Source: Burkholderia multivorans ATCC BAA-247
GTDB taxonomy: Bacteria > Pseudomonadota > Gammaproteobacteria > Burkholderiales > Burkholderiaceae
Length of the DNA stretch: 64,000 nucleotides
Assembly (NCBI RefSeq): GCF_000959525.1
Contig: NZ_CP009831.1
Location: 2,046,001 to 2,110,000, forward strand
Reading direction: 5' to 3'
The translations under genes were made by a program, and so were the position numbers. This document shows, piece after piece, positions 45,684-55,886 of this stretch (position 1 is the first letter of the stretch; every line of letters begins with the position of its first letter). The notes beneath the pieces are model-generated. The model had not been told where the DNA came from, did not search any database, and worked only from the letters and a program-made list of their open reading frames with translations.

Positions 45684-46880
45684 TCAGGCCGCGAGCAGCC
45701 CGTGCGGATCGATCACGAATTTGCGCGGCGCGCCGCCGTCGAACTTCTTGTAGCCTTCGGGCGCGTCGTCGAGCGAGATCACCGTCACGTTGACGATCTT
45801 CGCGATCGGCAGGCGGTCGTACAGGATCGCCTGCATCAGGTTGCGGTTGTACTTCAGCACCGGCGTCTGGCCCGTGAAGAACGAATGCGACTTCGCCCAG
45901 CCGAGACCGAAGCGGATGCTCAGGCTGCCGTGCTGCGCGGCCTTGTCCTGCGCGCCCGGATCGTCCGTCACGTACAGGCCCGGGATGCCGATCGCACCGG
46001 CCGGCCGCGTGATTTCCATCAGCGAGTTCAGCACCGTCGCGGGCGCTTCCTCAGCATGGCCCGACGAGCCGTGGCCGTGCGCCTCGAAGCCGACGCAGTC
46101 GACCGCGCAGTCGATCTCCGGCTTGCCGAGGATCTGCGCGATCTGTTCGCCGAGCGTCGCGTCCTTCGACAGGTCGACCGTCTCGAAGCCCATCGCCTTC
46201 GCATGCGCGAGGCGTTCCGCGTTCATGTCGCCGACGATCGTCACGGCCGCGCCGAGCAGGCGCGCCGAGGCGGCCGCCGCCATCCCGACCGGGCCCGCGC
46301 CCGCGATGTAGACGGTCGAACCCGGCTTCACGCCGGCGCTGACCGCGCCGTGATAACCGGTCGGCAGAATGTCGGACAGGCAGGTCAGATCGCGGATCTT
46401 CGCCATCGCCTGATCGCGGTCCGGGAATTTCAGCAGGTTGAAGTCGGCATACGGCACGAGCACGTATTCGGCCTGGCCGCCGATCCAGCCGCCCATGTCG
46501 ACGTAGCCGTACGCGCCGCCCGCGCGCGACGGGTTCACGTTCAGGCAGACGCCCGTATGCGTTTCCTTGCACATCGCGCAGCGGCCGCACGCGACGTTGA
46601 ACGGCACCGACACGAGATCGCCGATCTTCAGCGTCTCGACGTCGCGGCCGACCTCGACGACCTCGCCCGTGATCTCGTGACCGAGCACGAGACCGACCGG
46701 CGCCGTCGTGCGGCCGCGCACCATGTGCTGGTCCGAGCCGCAGATGTTCGTGCTGACGACCTTCAGGATCACGCCGTGTCCGATTGCGCGGCCGCTCGGG
46801 TCGACCATCTTCGGATAATCGATCTTCTGCACCTCGACCTTGCCCGGCCCAAGATAGACGACACCTCGATTGCTGCTCAT
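45684..46880 (-). CDS. fdhA: Glutathione-independent, zinc-containing formaldehyde dehydrogenase
   Basis: A 398-residue medium-chain dehydrogenase, the length of P. putida FdhA. Catalytic zinc ligands are C47 (NICGSDQH) and H68-E69 (LVLGHEITG). Structural zinc cysteines are C98, C101, C104 and C112 (CGRCAMCKETHTGVC). The NAD fold has AGAGPVGMAAAASARLLGA near 180. It oxidises formaldehyde to formate with bound NAD. Formaldehyde is the by-product of betaine and dimethylglycine demethylation encoded upstream. It is divergent from betI-betB-betA. Confidence 0.95.
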   Translation of the reverse strand: MSSNRGVVYLGPGKVEVQKIDYPKMVDPSGRAIGHGVILKVVSTNICGSDQHMVRGRTTAPVGLVLGHEITGEVVEVGRDVETLKIGDLVSVPFNVACGRCAMCKETHTGVCLNVNPSRAGGAYGYVDMGGWIGGQAEYVLVPYADFNLLKFPDRDQAMAKIRDLTCLSDILPTGYHGAVSAGVKPGSTVYIAGAGPVGMAAAASARLLGAAVTIVGDMNAERLAHAKAMGFETVDLSKDATLGEQIAQILGKPEIDCAVDCVGFEAHGHGSSGHAEEAPATVLNSLMEITRPAGAIGIPGLYVTDDPGAQDKAAQHGSLSIRFGLGWAKSHSFFTGQTPVLKYNRNLMQAILYDRLPIAKIVNVTVISLDDAPEGYKKFDGGAPRKFVIDPHGLLAA

Positions 46881-47195
46881 CGTATTGTCTCCATGTCTCG
46901 TTGGATGGCGCCGCTGCGCTGCGGCGGTTGCCGAACACGCGCGACGTGCTGTCCGAGAGTAGTCCGGGAGGCCGGGGCGCCGATGTCTCAAACGCGACAT
47001 GGGTTTGAACGCCGCCGACATCGATGGCGGAAACACGAAAGTCGGGCCGCGCAACGCATGAAGGCGCGGCACGAAGGCGCGGCCACCGCGCCGGTCGTTG
47101 CCTCCGACCCCGCTTTTTTGTTGATTGAACGATCAATAAAAAACCGCTAAGCTGCGGACTTTCCATCGAGGCCCGTGCGGGCGACAGGAGTGACG
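46881..47195. promoter_or_regulatory. Divergent fdhA-betI control region
   Basis: This 315-base gap separates fdhA and betI. Its right end is AT-rich and contains the BetI operator-like palindrome listed separately, followed by GACAGGAGTG ahead of betI. I saw no clear sigma-70 hexamers for fdhA. Confidence 0.5.
47121..47137. promoter_or_regulatory. BetI operator-like palindrome
   Basis: TTGATTGAACGATCAAT contains nested inverted repeats (TTGAT/ATCAA and ATTGA/TCAAT). It closely resembles the ATTGA-ACG-TCAAT type site bound by BetI upstream of bet genes in other proteobacteria. It lies 58 bases upstream of betI ATG, as expected for choline-relieved repression. Confidence 0.75.
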
Positions 47196-47780
47196 ATGCC
47201 GAAAGTCGGAATGCGGGAGATCCGCCGTGCGCAGTTGATCGACGCGACGCTGCGCTCGATCGACGAGGCGGGGCTGCCCGGCACGACGCTCGCATCGGTC
47301 GCGCAGCGCGCGAACATCTCGACCGGCATCGTCAGCCACTACTTCGGCGACAAGGACGGGCTGCTCGAAGCGACGATGCGGCACGTGCTGCGCGATCTGT
47401 GGTCGGCCACCACGCGCCGCCGCACGGCCGCGCGCAAGGATCCGCGCTCGCGGCTGCGCGCGATCGTCGCCGCGAACTTCGACGATACGCAGATCGCCGC
47501 GCCGGTGATGAAGACCTGGCTCGCGTTCTGGTCGCAGAGCATGCACGACCCGATGCTCAAGCGCCTGCAGCACGTGAACACGCGGCGCCTGCATTCGAAC
47601 CTGTGCGCCGAGTTCGCGAAAGCGCTTCCGCGCGCCAAGGCGCGCGAGGCGGCCAGCGGCCTGGCCGCGCTGATCGACGGCCTGTGGCTGCGCGGCGCGC
47701 TCGCCGGCGGCCCGATCGACACCCGGGCGGCGCTGAAGCTTGCCCACGACTACATCGACCTGCTGCTCGCGTCCGACTGA
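47196..47780 (+). CDS. betI: TetR-family choline-responsive repressor BetI
   Basis: A 194-residue TetR regulator. [19 protein letters not shown] at 47196 is the family N-terminus and follows GACAGGAG. The helix-turn-helix is [29 protein letters not shown] (key residues from about 29 to 57). [12 protein letters not shown] in the ligand domain is characteristic of BetI. It represses the bet genes until choline binds. It is the first gene of betI-betB-betA. Confidence 0.95.
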
Positions 47781-47810
47781 CGCACGGCAGGCGCCTTCAA
47801 GGAGATCCTC

Positions 47811-49280
47811 ATGTCCGTATACGGTTTGCAGCGGCTCTACATCGGCGGCGGTTACGTCGACGCGACGAGCGGCAAGACTTTCGACACGTTCGATCCGGCG
47901 ACCGGCGAACAACTCGCGCAGGTCCAGCAGGCGAGCGCTGCCGACGTCGATCGCGCGGTCGCGTCCGCACGCGAAGGCCAGCGCGAATGGGCCGCGATGA
48001 CGGCGATGCAGCGCTCGCGGATCCTGCGCCGCGCGGTCGAGCTGCTGCGCGAGCGCAACGACGAACTCGCGGCGCTCGAGACGCGCGACACCGGCAAGCC
48101 GATCGCCGAGACGCTCGCGGTCGACATCGTCACCGGCGCGGACGTGATCGAGTACTACGCGGGCCTCGCGACCGCGATCGAAGGGCTGCAGGTGCCGCTG
48201 CGCGCCGATTCGTTCGTCTACACGCGCCGCGAACCGCTCGGTGTCTGCGCGGGCATCGGCGCATGGAACTACCCGATCCAGATCGCCTGCTGGAAGACGG
48301 CGCCCGCGCTCGCGGCCGGCAATGCGATGGTGTTCAAGCCGAGCGAAGTCACGCCGCTGAGCGCGCTGAAGCTCGCCGAGATCTACACCGAAGCCGGCGT
48401 GCCGGCCGGCGTGTTCAACGTCGTGCAGGGCGACGGCTCGGTCGGCGCGCTGCTGACCGGCCATCCGGACATCGCGAAGGTGTCGTTCACCGGCGGCGTC
48501 GAAACGGGCAAGAAGGTGATGTCGCTCGCGGGTGCGTCGTCGCTGAAGGAAGTGACGATGGAGCTCGGCGGCAAGTCGCCGCTGATCGTGTTCGACGACG
48601 CCGATCTCGATCGCGCCGCCGACATCGCCGTCACCGCGAATTTCTTCAGCTCCGGGCAGGTCTGCACGAACGGCACGCGCGTATTCGTGCACCGCTCGAT
48701 CAAGGACGCCTTCACGCAGAAGGTGCTCGAGCGCGTGAAGCGCATCCGCGTCGGCAAGCCGACCGATGCCGATACGAACTTCGGCCCGCTCGTGTCGGCC
48801 GCGCAGCTCGACAAGGTGCTCGGCTTCATCGAAAGCGGCAAGGCCGAAGGCGCGAAGCTGCTCGCGGGCGGCACGCGGCTGACCGAGGGCCATTTCGCGA
48901 ACGGGCAGTACGTCGCGCCGACCGTGTTCGGCGACTGCCGCGACGACATGAAGATCGTGCGCGAGGAAATCTTCGGGCCCGTGATGAGCCTGCTCGATTT
49001 CGAATCGGAGGACGAAGTGATCGTGCGTGCCAACGACACGCACTACGGGCTCGCGGCCGGCGTCGTGACCGAGAACCTGTCGCGCGCGCACCGCACGATC
49101 CACCGACTCGAAGCCGGCATCTGCTGGATCAACACGTGGGGCGAATCGCCGGCCGAAATGCCGGTTGGCGGTTACAAGCAATCCGGTGTCGGACGCGAGA
49201 ACGGCATCACGACGCTCGAACACTACACTCGGATCAAGTCGGTGCAGGTCGAGCTCGGCCGCTACAACCCGGTATTTTGA
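47811..49280 (+). CDS. betB: Betaine aldehyde dehydrogenase
   Basis: A 489-residue NAD(P)-dependent aldehyde dehydrogenase. Key sites are the oxyanion-hole Asn in [14 protein letters not shown], the general-base Glu in [13 protein letters not shown] (about 251), and the catalytic Cys in [11 protein letters not shown] (about 286). It converts betaine aldehyde to glycine betaine. It is 30 bases after betI with GGAGATCC as ribosome-binding site, and followed by betA 22 bases later. Confidence 0.96.
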   Translation: MSVYGLQRLYIGGGYVDATSGKTFDTFDPATGEQLAQVQQASAADVDRAVASAREGQREWAAMTAMQRSRILRRAVELLRERNDELAALETRDTGKPIAETLAVDIVTGADVIEYYAGLATAIEGLQVPLRADSFVYTRREPLGVCAGIGAWNYPIQIACWKTAPALAAGNAMVFKPSEVTPLSALKLAEIYTEAGVPAGVFNVVQGDGSVGALLTGHPDIAKVSFTGGVETGKKVMSLAGASSLKEVTMELGGKSPLIVFDDADLDRAADIAVTANFFSSGQVCTNGTRVFVHRSIKDAFTQKVLERVKRIRVGKPTDADTNFGPLVSAAQLDKVLGFIESGKAEGAKLLAGGTRLTEGHFANGQYVAPTVFGDCRDDMKIVREEIFGPVMSLLDFESEDEVIVRANDTHYGLAAGVVTENLSRAHRTIHRLEAGICWINTWGESPAEMPVGGYKQSGVGRENGITTLEHYTRIKSVQVELGRYNPVF

Positions 49281-49302
49281 GTCCTCAAGGAGTTCAACCG
49301 TC

Positions 49303-51003
49303 ATGACGACACGCGAATACGACTACATCATCTGCGGCGCGGGCTCCGCGGGCAACGTGCTCGCGACGCGCCTGACGGAAGATCCGAATGTGACGGTGCT
49401 GCTGCTCGAAGCAGGCGGCCCCGACTACCGCTTCGACTTCCGCACGCAGATGCCGGCGGCGCTCGCCTATCCGCTGCAGGGCCGTCGCTACAACTGGGCG
49501 TACGAGACCGATCCCGAGCCGCACATGGACAACCGCCGGATGGAATGCGGGCGCGGCAAGGGGCTCGGCGGCTCGTCGCTGATCAACGGGATGTGCTACA
49601 TCCGCGGCAACGCGCTCGACTACGACAACTGGGCGACGCACCAGGGCCTCGAGAACTGGACGTATCTCGACTGCCTGCCGTACTTCAAGAAGGCCGAGAC
49701 GCGCGACATCGGGCCGAACGACTATCACGGCGGCGACGGTCCCGTGTCGGTGACGACCAGCAAGCCGGGCGTGAATCCGCTGTTCGAGGCGATGGTCGAG
49801 GCCGGCGTGCAGGCAGGCTATCCGCGCACGGAGGATCTGAACGGCTATCAGCAGGAAGGCTTCGGCCCGATGGACCGCACGGTCACGCCGAAGGGCCGCC
49901 GCGCGAGCACAGCGCGCGGCTACCTCGATCAGGCGAAGACGCGGCCGAATCTCGAGATCGTCACGCACGCGCTCGCCGATCGCATCCTGTTCGACGGCAA
50001 ACGCGCATCGGGCGTCACGTATCTGCGCGGCAACGAGCGCGCGACCGCGCATGCGCGCCGCGAAGTGCTCGTGTGCAGCGGTGCGATCGCATCGCCGCAG
50101 CTGCTGCAGCGCTCGGGCGTCGGCCCCGGCGCTTGGCTGAAGGAACTCGACATTCCGATCGTGCTCGATCTGCCGGGCGTCGGCCAGAACCTGCAGGACC
50201 ATCTGGAGATGTACATCCAGTACGAATGCAAGGAGCCGGTGTCGCTCTATCCCGCGCTGAAGTGGTGGAACCAGCCGAAGATCGGCCTCGAATGGATGCT
50301 GAACGGCACCGGCCTCGGCGCGAGCAACCACTTCGAGGCGGGCGGCTTCATCCGCACGCGCGACGACGATCCCTGGCCGAACATCCAGTATCACTTCCTG
50401 CCCGTTGCGATCAACTACAACGGCTCGAACGCGATCGAGATGCACGGCTTCCAGGCGCACGTCGGTTCGATGCGTTCGCCGAGCCGCGGCCGCGTGAAGC
50501 TGCGCTCGCGCGATCCGAACGCGCATCCGAGCATCCTGTTCAACTACATGGCCGAAGCGCTCGACTGGCGCGAATTCCGCGACGCGATCCGCGCGACGCG
50601 CGAGATCATGCGGCAGCCGGCGCTCGACCGCTATCGCGGCCGCGAGCTGAATCCGGGCGCCGACCTGAAGAGCGACAAGGAGCTCGACGCGTTCGTGCGC
50701 GCCCGCGCCGAAACCGCGTTCCATCCGTCGTGCTCGTGCAAGATGGGCTACGACGACATGGCGGTCGTCGACAACGAAGGGCGCGTGCACGGGCTCGAAG
50801 GATTGCGCGTCGTCGATGCGTCGATCATGCCGATCATCACGACCGGCAACCTGAACGCGCCGACGATCATGATCGCCGAGAAGATCGCCGACAAGATCCG
50901 CGGCCGCAAGCCGCTCGAGCGCGCGAACGTGCCGTACTTCGTCGCGAACGGCGCACCGGCGCGCAACGTCGCGAAGGCCGTGCGTCAGCCGGAAACGGTC
51001 TGA
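49303..51003 (+). CDS. betA: Choline dehydrogenase
   Basis: A 566-residue GMC oxidoreductase. The FAD-binding dinucleotide motif is [17 protein letters not shown] (about 8-24). [20 protein letters not shown] is GMC signature 1, and the active-site histidine lies in [12 protein letters not shown] near 463. It oxidises choline to betaine aldehyde, passing electrons to the membrane chain. AAGGAG precedes ATG 49303. It closes the bet operon and is followed by a strong GC hairpin. Confidence 0.96.
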   Translation: MTTREYDYIICGAGSAGNVLATRLTEDPNVTVLLLEAGGPDYRFDFRTQMPAALAYPLQGRRYNWAYETDPEPHMDNRRMECGRGKGLGGSSLINGMCYIRGNALDYDNWATHQGLENWTYLDCLPYFKKAETRDIGPNDYHGGDGPVSVTTSKPGVNPLFEAMVEAGVQAGYPRTEDLNGYQQEGFGPMDRTVTPKGRRASTARGYLDQAKTRPNLEIVTHALADRILFDGKRASGVTYLRGNERATAHARREVLVCSGAIASPQLLQRSGVGPGAWLKELDIPIVLDLPGVGQNLQDHLEMYIQYECKEPVSLYPALKWWNQPKIGLEWMLNGTGLGASNHFEAGGFIRTRDDDPWPNIQYHFLPVAINYNGSNAIEMHGFQAHVGSMRSPSRGRVKLRSRDPNAHPSILFNYMAEALDWREFRDAIRATREIMRQPALDRYRGRELNPGADLKSDKELDAFVRARAETAFHPSCSCKMGYDDMAVVDNEGRVHGLEGLRVVDASIMPIITTGNLNAPTIMIAEKIADKIRGRKPLERANVPYFVANGAPARNVAKAVRQPETV

Positions 51004-51432
51004 GTCGGCGGACGCGCACCGCGGCTTGCGGTGCGCGTCCCGTTGTTCGCTTCCCGCGCTTCCTACACTTCGCGCGCTTTCCACACTCCCCATGCTTCCG
51101 CCGCGCGCCGCCGATTGCGGCGCGCGCCGCGGCCCGCTTGACCCGATCGGGCAAAATCGCCACCCATTGTTCGTTCATTCCGAATAAATAGACCGGACAT
51201 GTCGCGCGGCGCGCACCTTTCGCGCCAATCGCCGACGCAACCGCGGCGCCCTTTCCACGGAAATGCATTTACATCTGCCGATTGCTAAGATGGCGATCCT
51301 GCGATTCCGCACCCCGTGCGATCGACATCGCGCATGTGTGCCGCGTCGTGCCCGCGTTCGGCTGCCTTGTGCCGGCCGCGGGCCGAACGCGCCGCGCGTG
51401 CCGTCGCTGCGATCCGCCTGCCATCCGCGAGC
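51004..51432. other. Intergenic region between betA and the ABC exporter
   Basis: It contains the betA terminator at its left end. The remaining ~380 bases are GC-rich with an AT-richer patch at about 51160-51290, where the exporter promoter probably lies. No convincing gene, RNA or repeat was found. Confidence 0.45.
51010..51047 (+). terminator. Hairpin terminator of the bet operon
   Basis: A perfect 13-bp stem, GGACGCGCACCGC (51010-51022) with GCGGTGCGCGTCC (51028-51040), around GGCTT, starting seven bases after the betA stop. The following CGTTGTTCG is only weakly T-rich. Confidence 0.75.
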
Positions 51433-52377
51433 ATGCAACCGATCCTCTCGATTTCCGACCTCTCGAAAACATACGCGTCCGGCTTCCAGGCCCTGAAGCA
51501 CGTGACGCTCGACATCCGCCCCGGCGAAATCTTTGCGCTGCTGGGTCCGAATGGCGCCGGCAAGACGACGCTGATCGGCTCGGTCTGCGGGATCGTCACG
51601 CCGACCGAAGGCCGCGTGACCGTCGGCGGCCACGACATCCGCGACGCGTATCGCGCCGCGCGCGAGCTGATCGGCCTCGTACCGCAGGAACTGACGACCG
51701 ACGCGTTCGAGACCGTCTGGGCGACCGTGTCGTTCAGCCGCGGCCTGTTCGGCAAGGCGCCCGACCCCGCGCACATCGAGAAGACGCTGAAGGCGCTCTC
51801 GCTGTGGGACAAGCGCAATAACAAGCTGATCACGCTGTCCGGCGGGATGAAGCGCCGCGTGATGATCGCGAAGGCGCTGTCGCACGAGCCGCGGATCCTG
51901 TTCCTCGACGAGCCGACGGCCGGCGTCGACGTCGAACTGCGCCGCGACATGTGGAAGCTCGTCGATACGCTGCGCGAAGACGGCGTGACGATCGTGCTGA
52001 CCACGCACTACATCGAGGAAGCGGAGGAAATGGCCGACCGGATCGGCATCATCCTCGGCGGCGAACTCGTGCTCGTCGAGGAGAAGCGCGAGCTGATGCG
52101 CAAACTCGGCAAGAAGCAGCTGACCGTGCAGCTCGAGCATCCGCTCGCGAGCGTGCCGGACGCGCTCGCACCGTTCGGGCTCGAGCTCGCGGAAGGCGGC
52201 GCCGCGCTCGTGTACACGTACGATTCGCAGCGCGACGACGCGAGCATCGCGACGCTGATCGCCGCGCTCGGCGCGGCCGGCATCGGGTTTCGCGACCTGC
52301 ACACGACGCAGAGCTCGCTCGAGGACATCTTCGTCAGCCTGATCGACAACCGCCGCAACGGCGCACAACGGGCATAA
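51433..52377 (+). CDS. ABC exporter ATPase (YadG-like)
   Basis: A 314-residue ATPase. [10 protein letters not shown] at 51433 matches the family start. Walker [10 protein letters not shown] is at about 38-46, signature [15 protein letters not shown], Walker [13 protein letters not shown], and a C-terminal extension ([10 protein letters not shown]) common in ABC-2 exporters. It pairs with the permease six bases downstream. The arrangement and motifs resemble YadG/YadH of enterobacteria, whose substrate is not established. Confidence 0.9.
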   Translation: MQPILSISDLSKTYASGFQALKHVTLDIRPGEIFALLGPNGAGKTTLIGSVCGIVTPTEGRVTVGGHDIRDAYRAARELIGLVPQELTTDAFETVWATVSFSRGLFGKAPDPAHIEKTLKALSLWDKRNNKLITLSGGMKRRVMIAKALSHEPRILFLDEPTAGVDVELRRDMWKLVDTLREDGVTIVLTTHYIEEAEEMADRIGIILGGELVLVEEKRELMRKLGKKQLTVQLEHPLASVPDALAPFGLELAEGGAALVYTYDSQRDDASIATLIAALGAAGIGFRDLHTTQSSLEDIFVSLIDNRRNGAQRA

Positions 52378-52382
52378 CCATC

Positions 52383-53153
52383 ATGGCGCACATGAACTTC
52401 CACGCGATCCGCGCAATCTATCGCGCCGAAATGGCGCGCACGCGCCGCACGCTGATGCAGAGCATCATCGCGCCGGTGATCTCGACGTCGCTCTACTTCG
52501 TCGTGTTCGGGTCGGCGATCGGCTCGCGGATCAGCGACGTGAACGGCATCGGCTACGGCTCGTTCATCGTGCCGGGCCTCGTGATGCTGTCGCTGCTGTC
52601 GCAAAGCATCTCGAACGCGTCGTTCGGCATCTACTTCCCGCGCTTCACGGGCACGATCTACGAGGTGCTGTCGGCACCCGTGTCGCATTGGGAAATCGTG
52701 ACCGCCTACGTCGGCGCGGCCGCGTCGAAGTCGATCCTGCTCGGGCTGATCATCCTCGCGACCGCCGCGCTGTTCGTGCCGCTGCATATCCTGCATCCGT
52801 TCTGGATGGTGTTGTTTCTCGTGCTGACGTCCGTCACGTTCAGCCTGTTCGGCTTCGTGATCGGCATCTGGGCCGACAGCTTCGAGAAGCTGCAGCTCGT
52901 GCCGCTGCTGATCATCACGCCGCTCACGTTCCTCGGCGGCAGCTTCTATTCGGTCGACATGCTGCCGCCCGCGTGGCGCGTGATCACGCTGTTCAATCCG
53001 ATCGTCTATCTCGTCAGCGGCTTTCGCTGGTCGTTCTATGGGCTCGCGGACGTGCACGTCGGCATCAGCCTCGCCGCGACCTCGCTGTTCCTCGTGATCC
53101 TGCTCGCGATCGTCGCGTGGATGTTCCGCACCGGCTACAAGCTGAAGAACTGA
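52383..53153 (+). CDS. ABC-2 type exporter permease (YadH-like)
   Basis: A 256-residue membrane protein with six spans. It contains [25 protein letters not shown] and the ABC-2 signature region [32 protein letters not shown]. It starts six bases after the ATPase stop and would form a homodimeric channel with it. A rho-independent hairpin follows. Substrate unknown. Confidence 0.9.
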   Translation: MAHMNFHAIRAIYRAEMARTRRTLMQSIIAPVISTSLYFVVFGSAIGSRISDVNGIGYGSFIVPGLVMLSLLSQSISNASFGIYFPRFTGTIYEVLSAPVSHWEIVTAYVGAAASKSILLGLIILATAALFVPLHILHPFWMVLFLVLTSVTFSLFGFVIGIWADSFEKLQLVPLLIITPLTFLGGSFYSVDMLPPAWRVITLFNPIVYLVSGFRWSFYGLADVHVGISLAATSLFLVILLAIVAWMFRTGYKLKN

Positions 53154-53247
53154 GCGCGCACGCGTCGCCGGCGATGACGCATTTGTTCAAGCCGACGACG
53201 CTTTTCCTCCAATGCGGCCTTTTGTGGTCGCGTCTACTGAAAGCTCG

Positions 53248-53286
53248 AAGCCTTGAAGCCCGTCGCTTCGAGGCTTCCTTTCTTTC
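53248..53286 (+). terminator. Rho-independent terminator between ABC operon and MFS gene
   Basis: AAGCCTTGAAGC (53248-53259) pairs with GCTTCGAGGCTT (53265-53276) with one wobble, followed by CCTTTCTTTC. It ends only 11 bases before the MFS start codon, overlapping its likely leader. Confidence 0.75.
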
Positions 53287-53296
53287 AGAGGACGCC

Positions 53297-54718
53297 ATGC
53301 CCGCCGCCACTGCCCCCGCCTCCGCTGCCGCCCGGCTCGAACGCCTGCCGTTTTCCGGCTATCACAAGCGGATCTTCTTCATCATCGCGATCGCGTTCTT
53401 CTTCGATTCGGTCGACCTCGGCACGATGACCTTCGTGCTCGGCTCGATCCGCAAGGAGTTCGGGCTGTCGACGGCCGCCGCCGGCGTCGTCGCGAGCGCG
53501 AGCTTCGTCGGGATGGTGCTCGGCGCGGCCGTCGCCGGCCTGCTCGCCGATCGCTTTGGCCGCCGGCCCGTGTTTCAGTGGAGCATGGTGCTGTGGGGCG
53601 CCGCGTCGTATCTGTGCTCGACCGCACAGAGCGTCGACGCGCTGATCGTCTATCGCGTGCTGCTCGGGATCGGGATGGGCATGGAGTTTCCGGTCGCGCA
53701 GACGCTGCTGTCCGAATTCGTGCCGACCGAGAAGCGCGGCCGCCTGATCGCGTTGATGGACGGCTTCTGGCCGCTCGGCTTCATTACGGCCGGCATCGTC
53801 GCCTACTTCGTGCTGCCGCAGTTCGGCTGGCGCACCGTGTTCGCGCTGCTCGCGATTCCCGCAGTGTTCGTGCTCGTCGTGCGCCGCATCGTGCCCGAAT
53901 CGCCGCGCTGGCTCGAGCATGCGGGCCGTCACGAGGTAGCCGACGCCGTGCTGCGCACGATCGAGGCGAAGGTGATGCGCTCGGCCGGCGTCGCGACGCT
54001 GCCGCCGCCGTCGCGGCTCGCCGAGCCGCTTGCCGCGCGCGGGCGCGGCGCGCTGCGCGAGATCTGGAGCGGCGCCTATCGCCGCCGCACGACGATGGTG
54101 TGGCTGCTGTGGTTCTTCGCACTGCTCGGCTTCTACGGGCTCACGTCGTGGCTCGGCGCGCTGCTGCAGCAGGCCGGCTTCGAAGTCACGAAATCGGTGT
54201 TCTATACGGTGCTGATCTCGCTCGGCGGCGTGCCGGGCTTTCTGTGCGCCGCGTGGCTCGTCGAGCGCTGGGGACGCAAGCCGACCTGCATCGCGTCGCT
54301 CGTCGGCGGCGGCATCATGGCGTACGCGTACGGACAAAGCGCGCTGTACGGCGGCAGCATGGCGCTGCTGATCGGCACCGGGCTCGCGATGCAGTTCTTC
54401 CTGTTCGGGATGTGGGCCGCGCTGTACACGTATACGCCCGAGCTGTACGGCACCGGCGCGCGCGCGACGGGGTCGGGCTTCGCCTCGGCGATCGGCCGGA
54501 TCGGCTCGCTGATCGGCCCGTACGTCGTCGGCGTCGTGCTGCCCGTGTTCGGCCAGGGCGGCGTGTTTACGCTCGGTGCGCTGTCGTTTGCCGCCGCGGC
54601 GCTCGCCGTCTGGACGCTCGGCATCGAAACGAAGGGGCTCGCGCTCGAGGAACTGGCGTCGGGCGACGAAGGCGGCGCCGGCGGCCGGTATCCGGCGACG
54701 GCCGACAAGGTGTCGTGA
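53297..54718 (+). CDS. MFS transporter (sugar/aromatic-acid or NiaP-like)
   Basis: A 473-residue transporter with 12 predicted spans. Signatures: DSVDLGTMTFVLGSI in span 1, GLLADRFGRRPVFQ after span 2, and VPTEKRGRLIALMDGFWPLGF. The C-terminal half contains ERWGRKPT and the PELYGTGARATGSGFASAIGRIG motif of metabolite/H+ symporters including niacin transporters. AGAGGA precedes ATG 53297. Substrate not determinable. Confidence 0.87.
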   Translation: MPAATAPASAAARLERLPFSGYHKRIFFIIAIAFFFDSVDLGTMTFVLGSIRKEFGLSTAAAGVVASASFVGMVLGAAVAGLLADRFGRRPVFQWSMVLWGAASYLCSTAQSVDALIVYRVLLGIGMGMEFPVAQTLLSEFVPTEKRGRLIALMDGFWPLGFITAGIVAYFVLPQFGWRTVFALLAIPAVFVLVVRRIVPESPRWLEHAGRHEVADAVLRTIEAKVMRSAGVATLPPPSRLAEPLAARGRGALREIWSGAYRRRTTMVWLLWFFALLGFYGLTSWLGALLQQAGFEVTKSVFYTVLISLGGVPGFLCAAWLVERWGRKPTCIASLVGGGIMAYAYGQSALYGGSMALLIGTGLAMQFFLFGMWAALYTYTPELYGTGARATGSGFASAIGRIGSLIGPYVVGVVLPVFGQGGVFTLGALSFAAAALAVWTLGIETKGLALEELASGDEGGAGGRYPATADKVS

Positions 54719-54864
54719 TCGGCGTGTGGCACGCGGACGCGGCGCCATGCATTGATTTGGGGGCCCGTGCAACGGACGACGTGCAACGGGCGCCTTGCAG
54801 CAGGTGACGGGCGACCCGCGCCGAGCAACCGCAAAACGCTCGGTACGCCGCGCCCCGCCGCCGC

Positions 54865-55095
54865 TCACGCATCGGCGACGATGAATTCCTCGGCCGCCTT
54901 GCGCTGAATCGCCGCCATCGTCTCGAGTTCATGCGCGGCACATGGCTCGCTCGAGACGACGCCCGTCGCGTGCTTCGCCTTCGCGCCGGGCGGATAGAAC
55001 ACGAACGACGCGCCGGCCGGCGCATCGGGCGCCGCGCGCAGACGCTTGTTCAGAATCTTCAGATATTTCTTCTTCGACACTACCTTCGCAGCCAT
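54865..55095 (-). CDS. Small conserved hypothetical protein
   Basis: A 76-residue basic protein starting MAAKVVSKKKYLKILNKRL, with no membrane span or known motif. GGAGGGTG precedes the ATG at 55095 on the minus strand, which supports translation. I do not recognise a family. It is convergent with the MFS gene and divergent from the YCII-domain gene. Confidence 0.65.
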   Translation of the reverse strand: MAAKVVSKKKYLKILNKRLRAAPDAPAGASFVFYPPGAKAKHATGVVSSEPCAAHELETMAAIQRKAAEEFIVADA

Positions 55096-55280
55096 GACAC
55101 CCTCCGGCGTGACGTAATGGCGGTCAGCATACCAGTTCCGGGCGCGCGCCTGACGCGCACGCTTTTTTGTCGGTCGATGTCGATTTCCCGACGCGTCGTG
55201 CGTCGTGTGATTGCAAGCCCGCAGCCGCCGTCACGCGCGGCCGGCATGCGATCCACATTCATATCGAAGGAGAAACGACA

Positions 55281-55712
55281 ATGCGCGTCATGGTGATCGT
55301 GAAGGCCACGGCCTATTCGGAAACGGGGGCGCTGCCCGATACCGAACTGCTGACCGCGATGGGACGGTTCAACGAGGAGCTCGTGAAGGCCGGCGTGATG
55401 CTCGCCGGCGAAGGGCTCCATCCGAGCTCGCGCGGCAAGCGCGTGCGCTTTGCCGGCGAAGGCCGGACCGTGATCGACGGTCCGTTCGCCGAAACCAGGG
55501 AGCTCGTCGCCGGGTTCTGGCTGTGGCAGGTGAAATCGATGGACGAAGCCGTCGAATGGGTGAAGCGCTGCCCGAACCCGATGCCCGGCGAATCGGAGAT
55601 CGAGATCCGTCCGATATTCGAGGCGGAAGACTTCGGCGCGGCGTTCACGCCCGAGCTGCAGGCGCAGGAAGCGCGGCTGCGCGACGAGATCGACGCGCGC
55701 CACAAACCGTAG
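55281..55712 (+). CDS. YCII-related (DGPF-domain) protein
   Basis: A 143-residue protein of the YciI/DGPF family: MRVMVIVKATAYSE at the start, the VIDGPFAETRELVAGFWLWQVKSMDEAVEWVKR core, and an acidic C-terminal tail. An AAGGAGAAACGACA leader precedes the ATG. Such proteins have a ferredoxin-like fold and often accompany ECF sigma factors or act as small hydrolases; no sigma factor gene is beside it. Function unknown. Confidence 0.85.
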   Translation: MRVMVIVKATAYSETGALPDTELLTAMGRFNEELVKAGVMLAGEGLHPSSRGKRVRFAGEGRTVIDGPFAETRELVAGFWLWQVKSMDEAVEWVKRCPNPMPGESEIEIRPIFEAEDFGAAFTPELQAQEARLRDEIDARHKP

Positions 55713-55886
55713 GACGTGGTCCCGGCGGCATGCGCCGACGTCGCTCGCCGGCACCTGACAACCCGTATGTTTCGCCGAAATTCGGTTGAAAGGCCCGGTT
55801 GCTAGAGTCGCTCGGCACGGGATGCCGAATGCCCGCTTTTCCGGTGAACGCGACGAATGCGACAAGTGCGACGAGTCCGACGATCG

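Noticed and set aside
54719-54864. Possible hairpin between the MFS gene and the small hypothetical gene
   Set aside because: Stems of six bases with loops of 11 or more and no T-tract; too weak to call a terminator.
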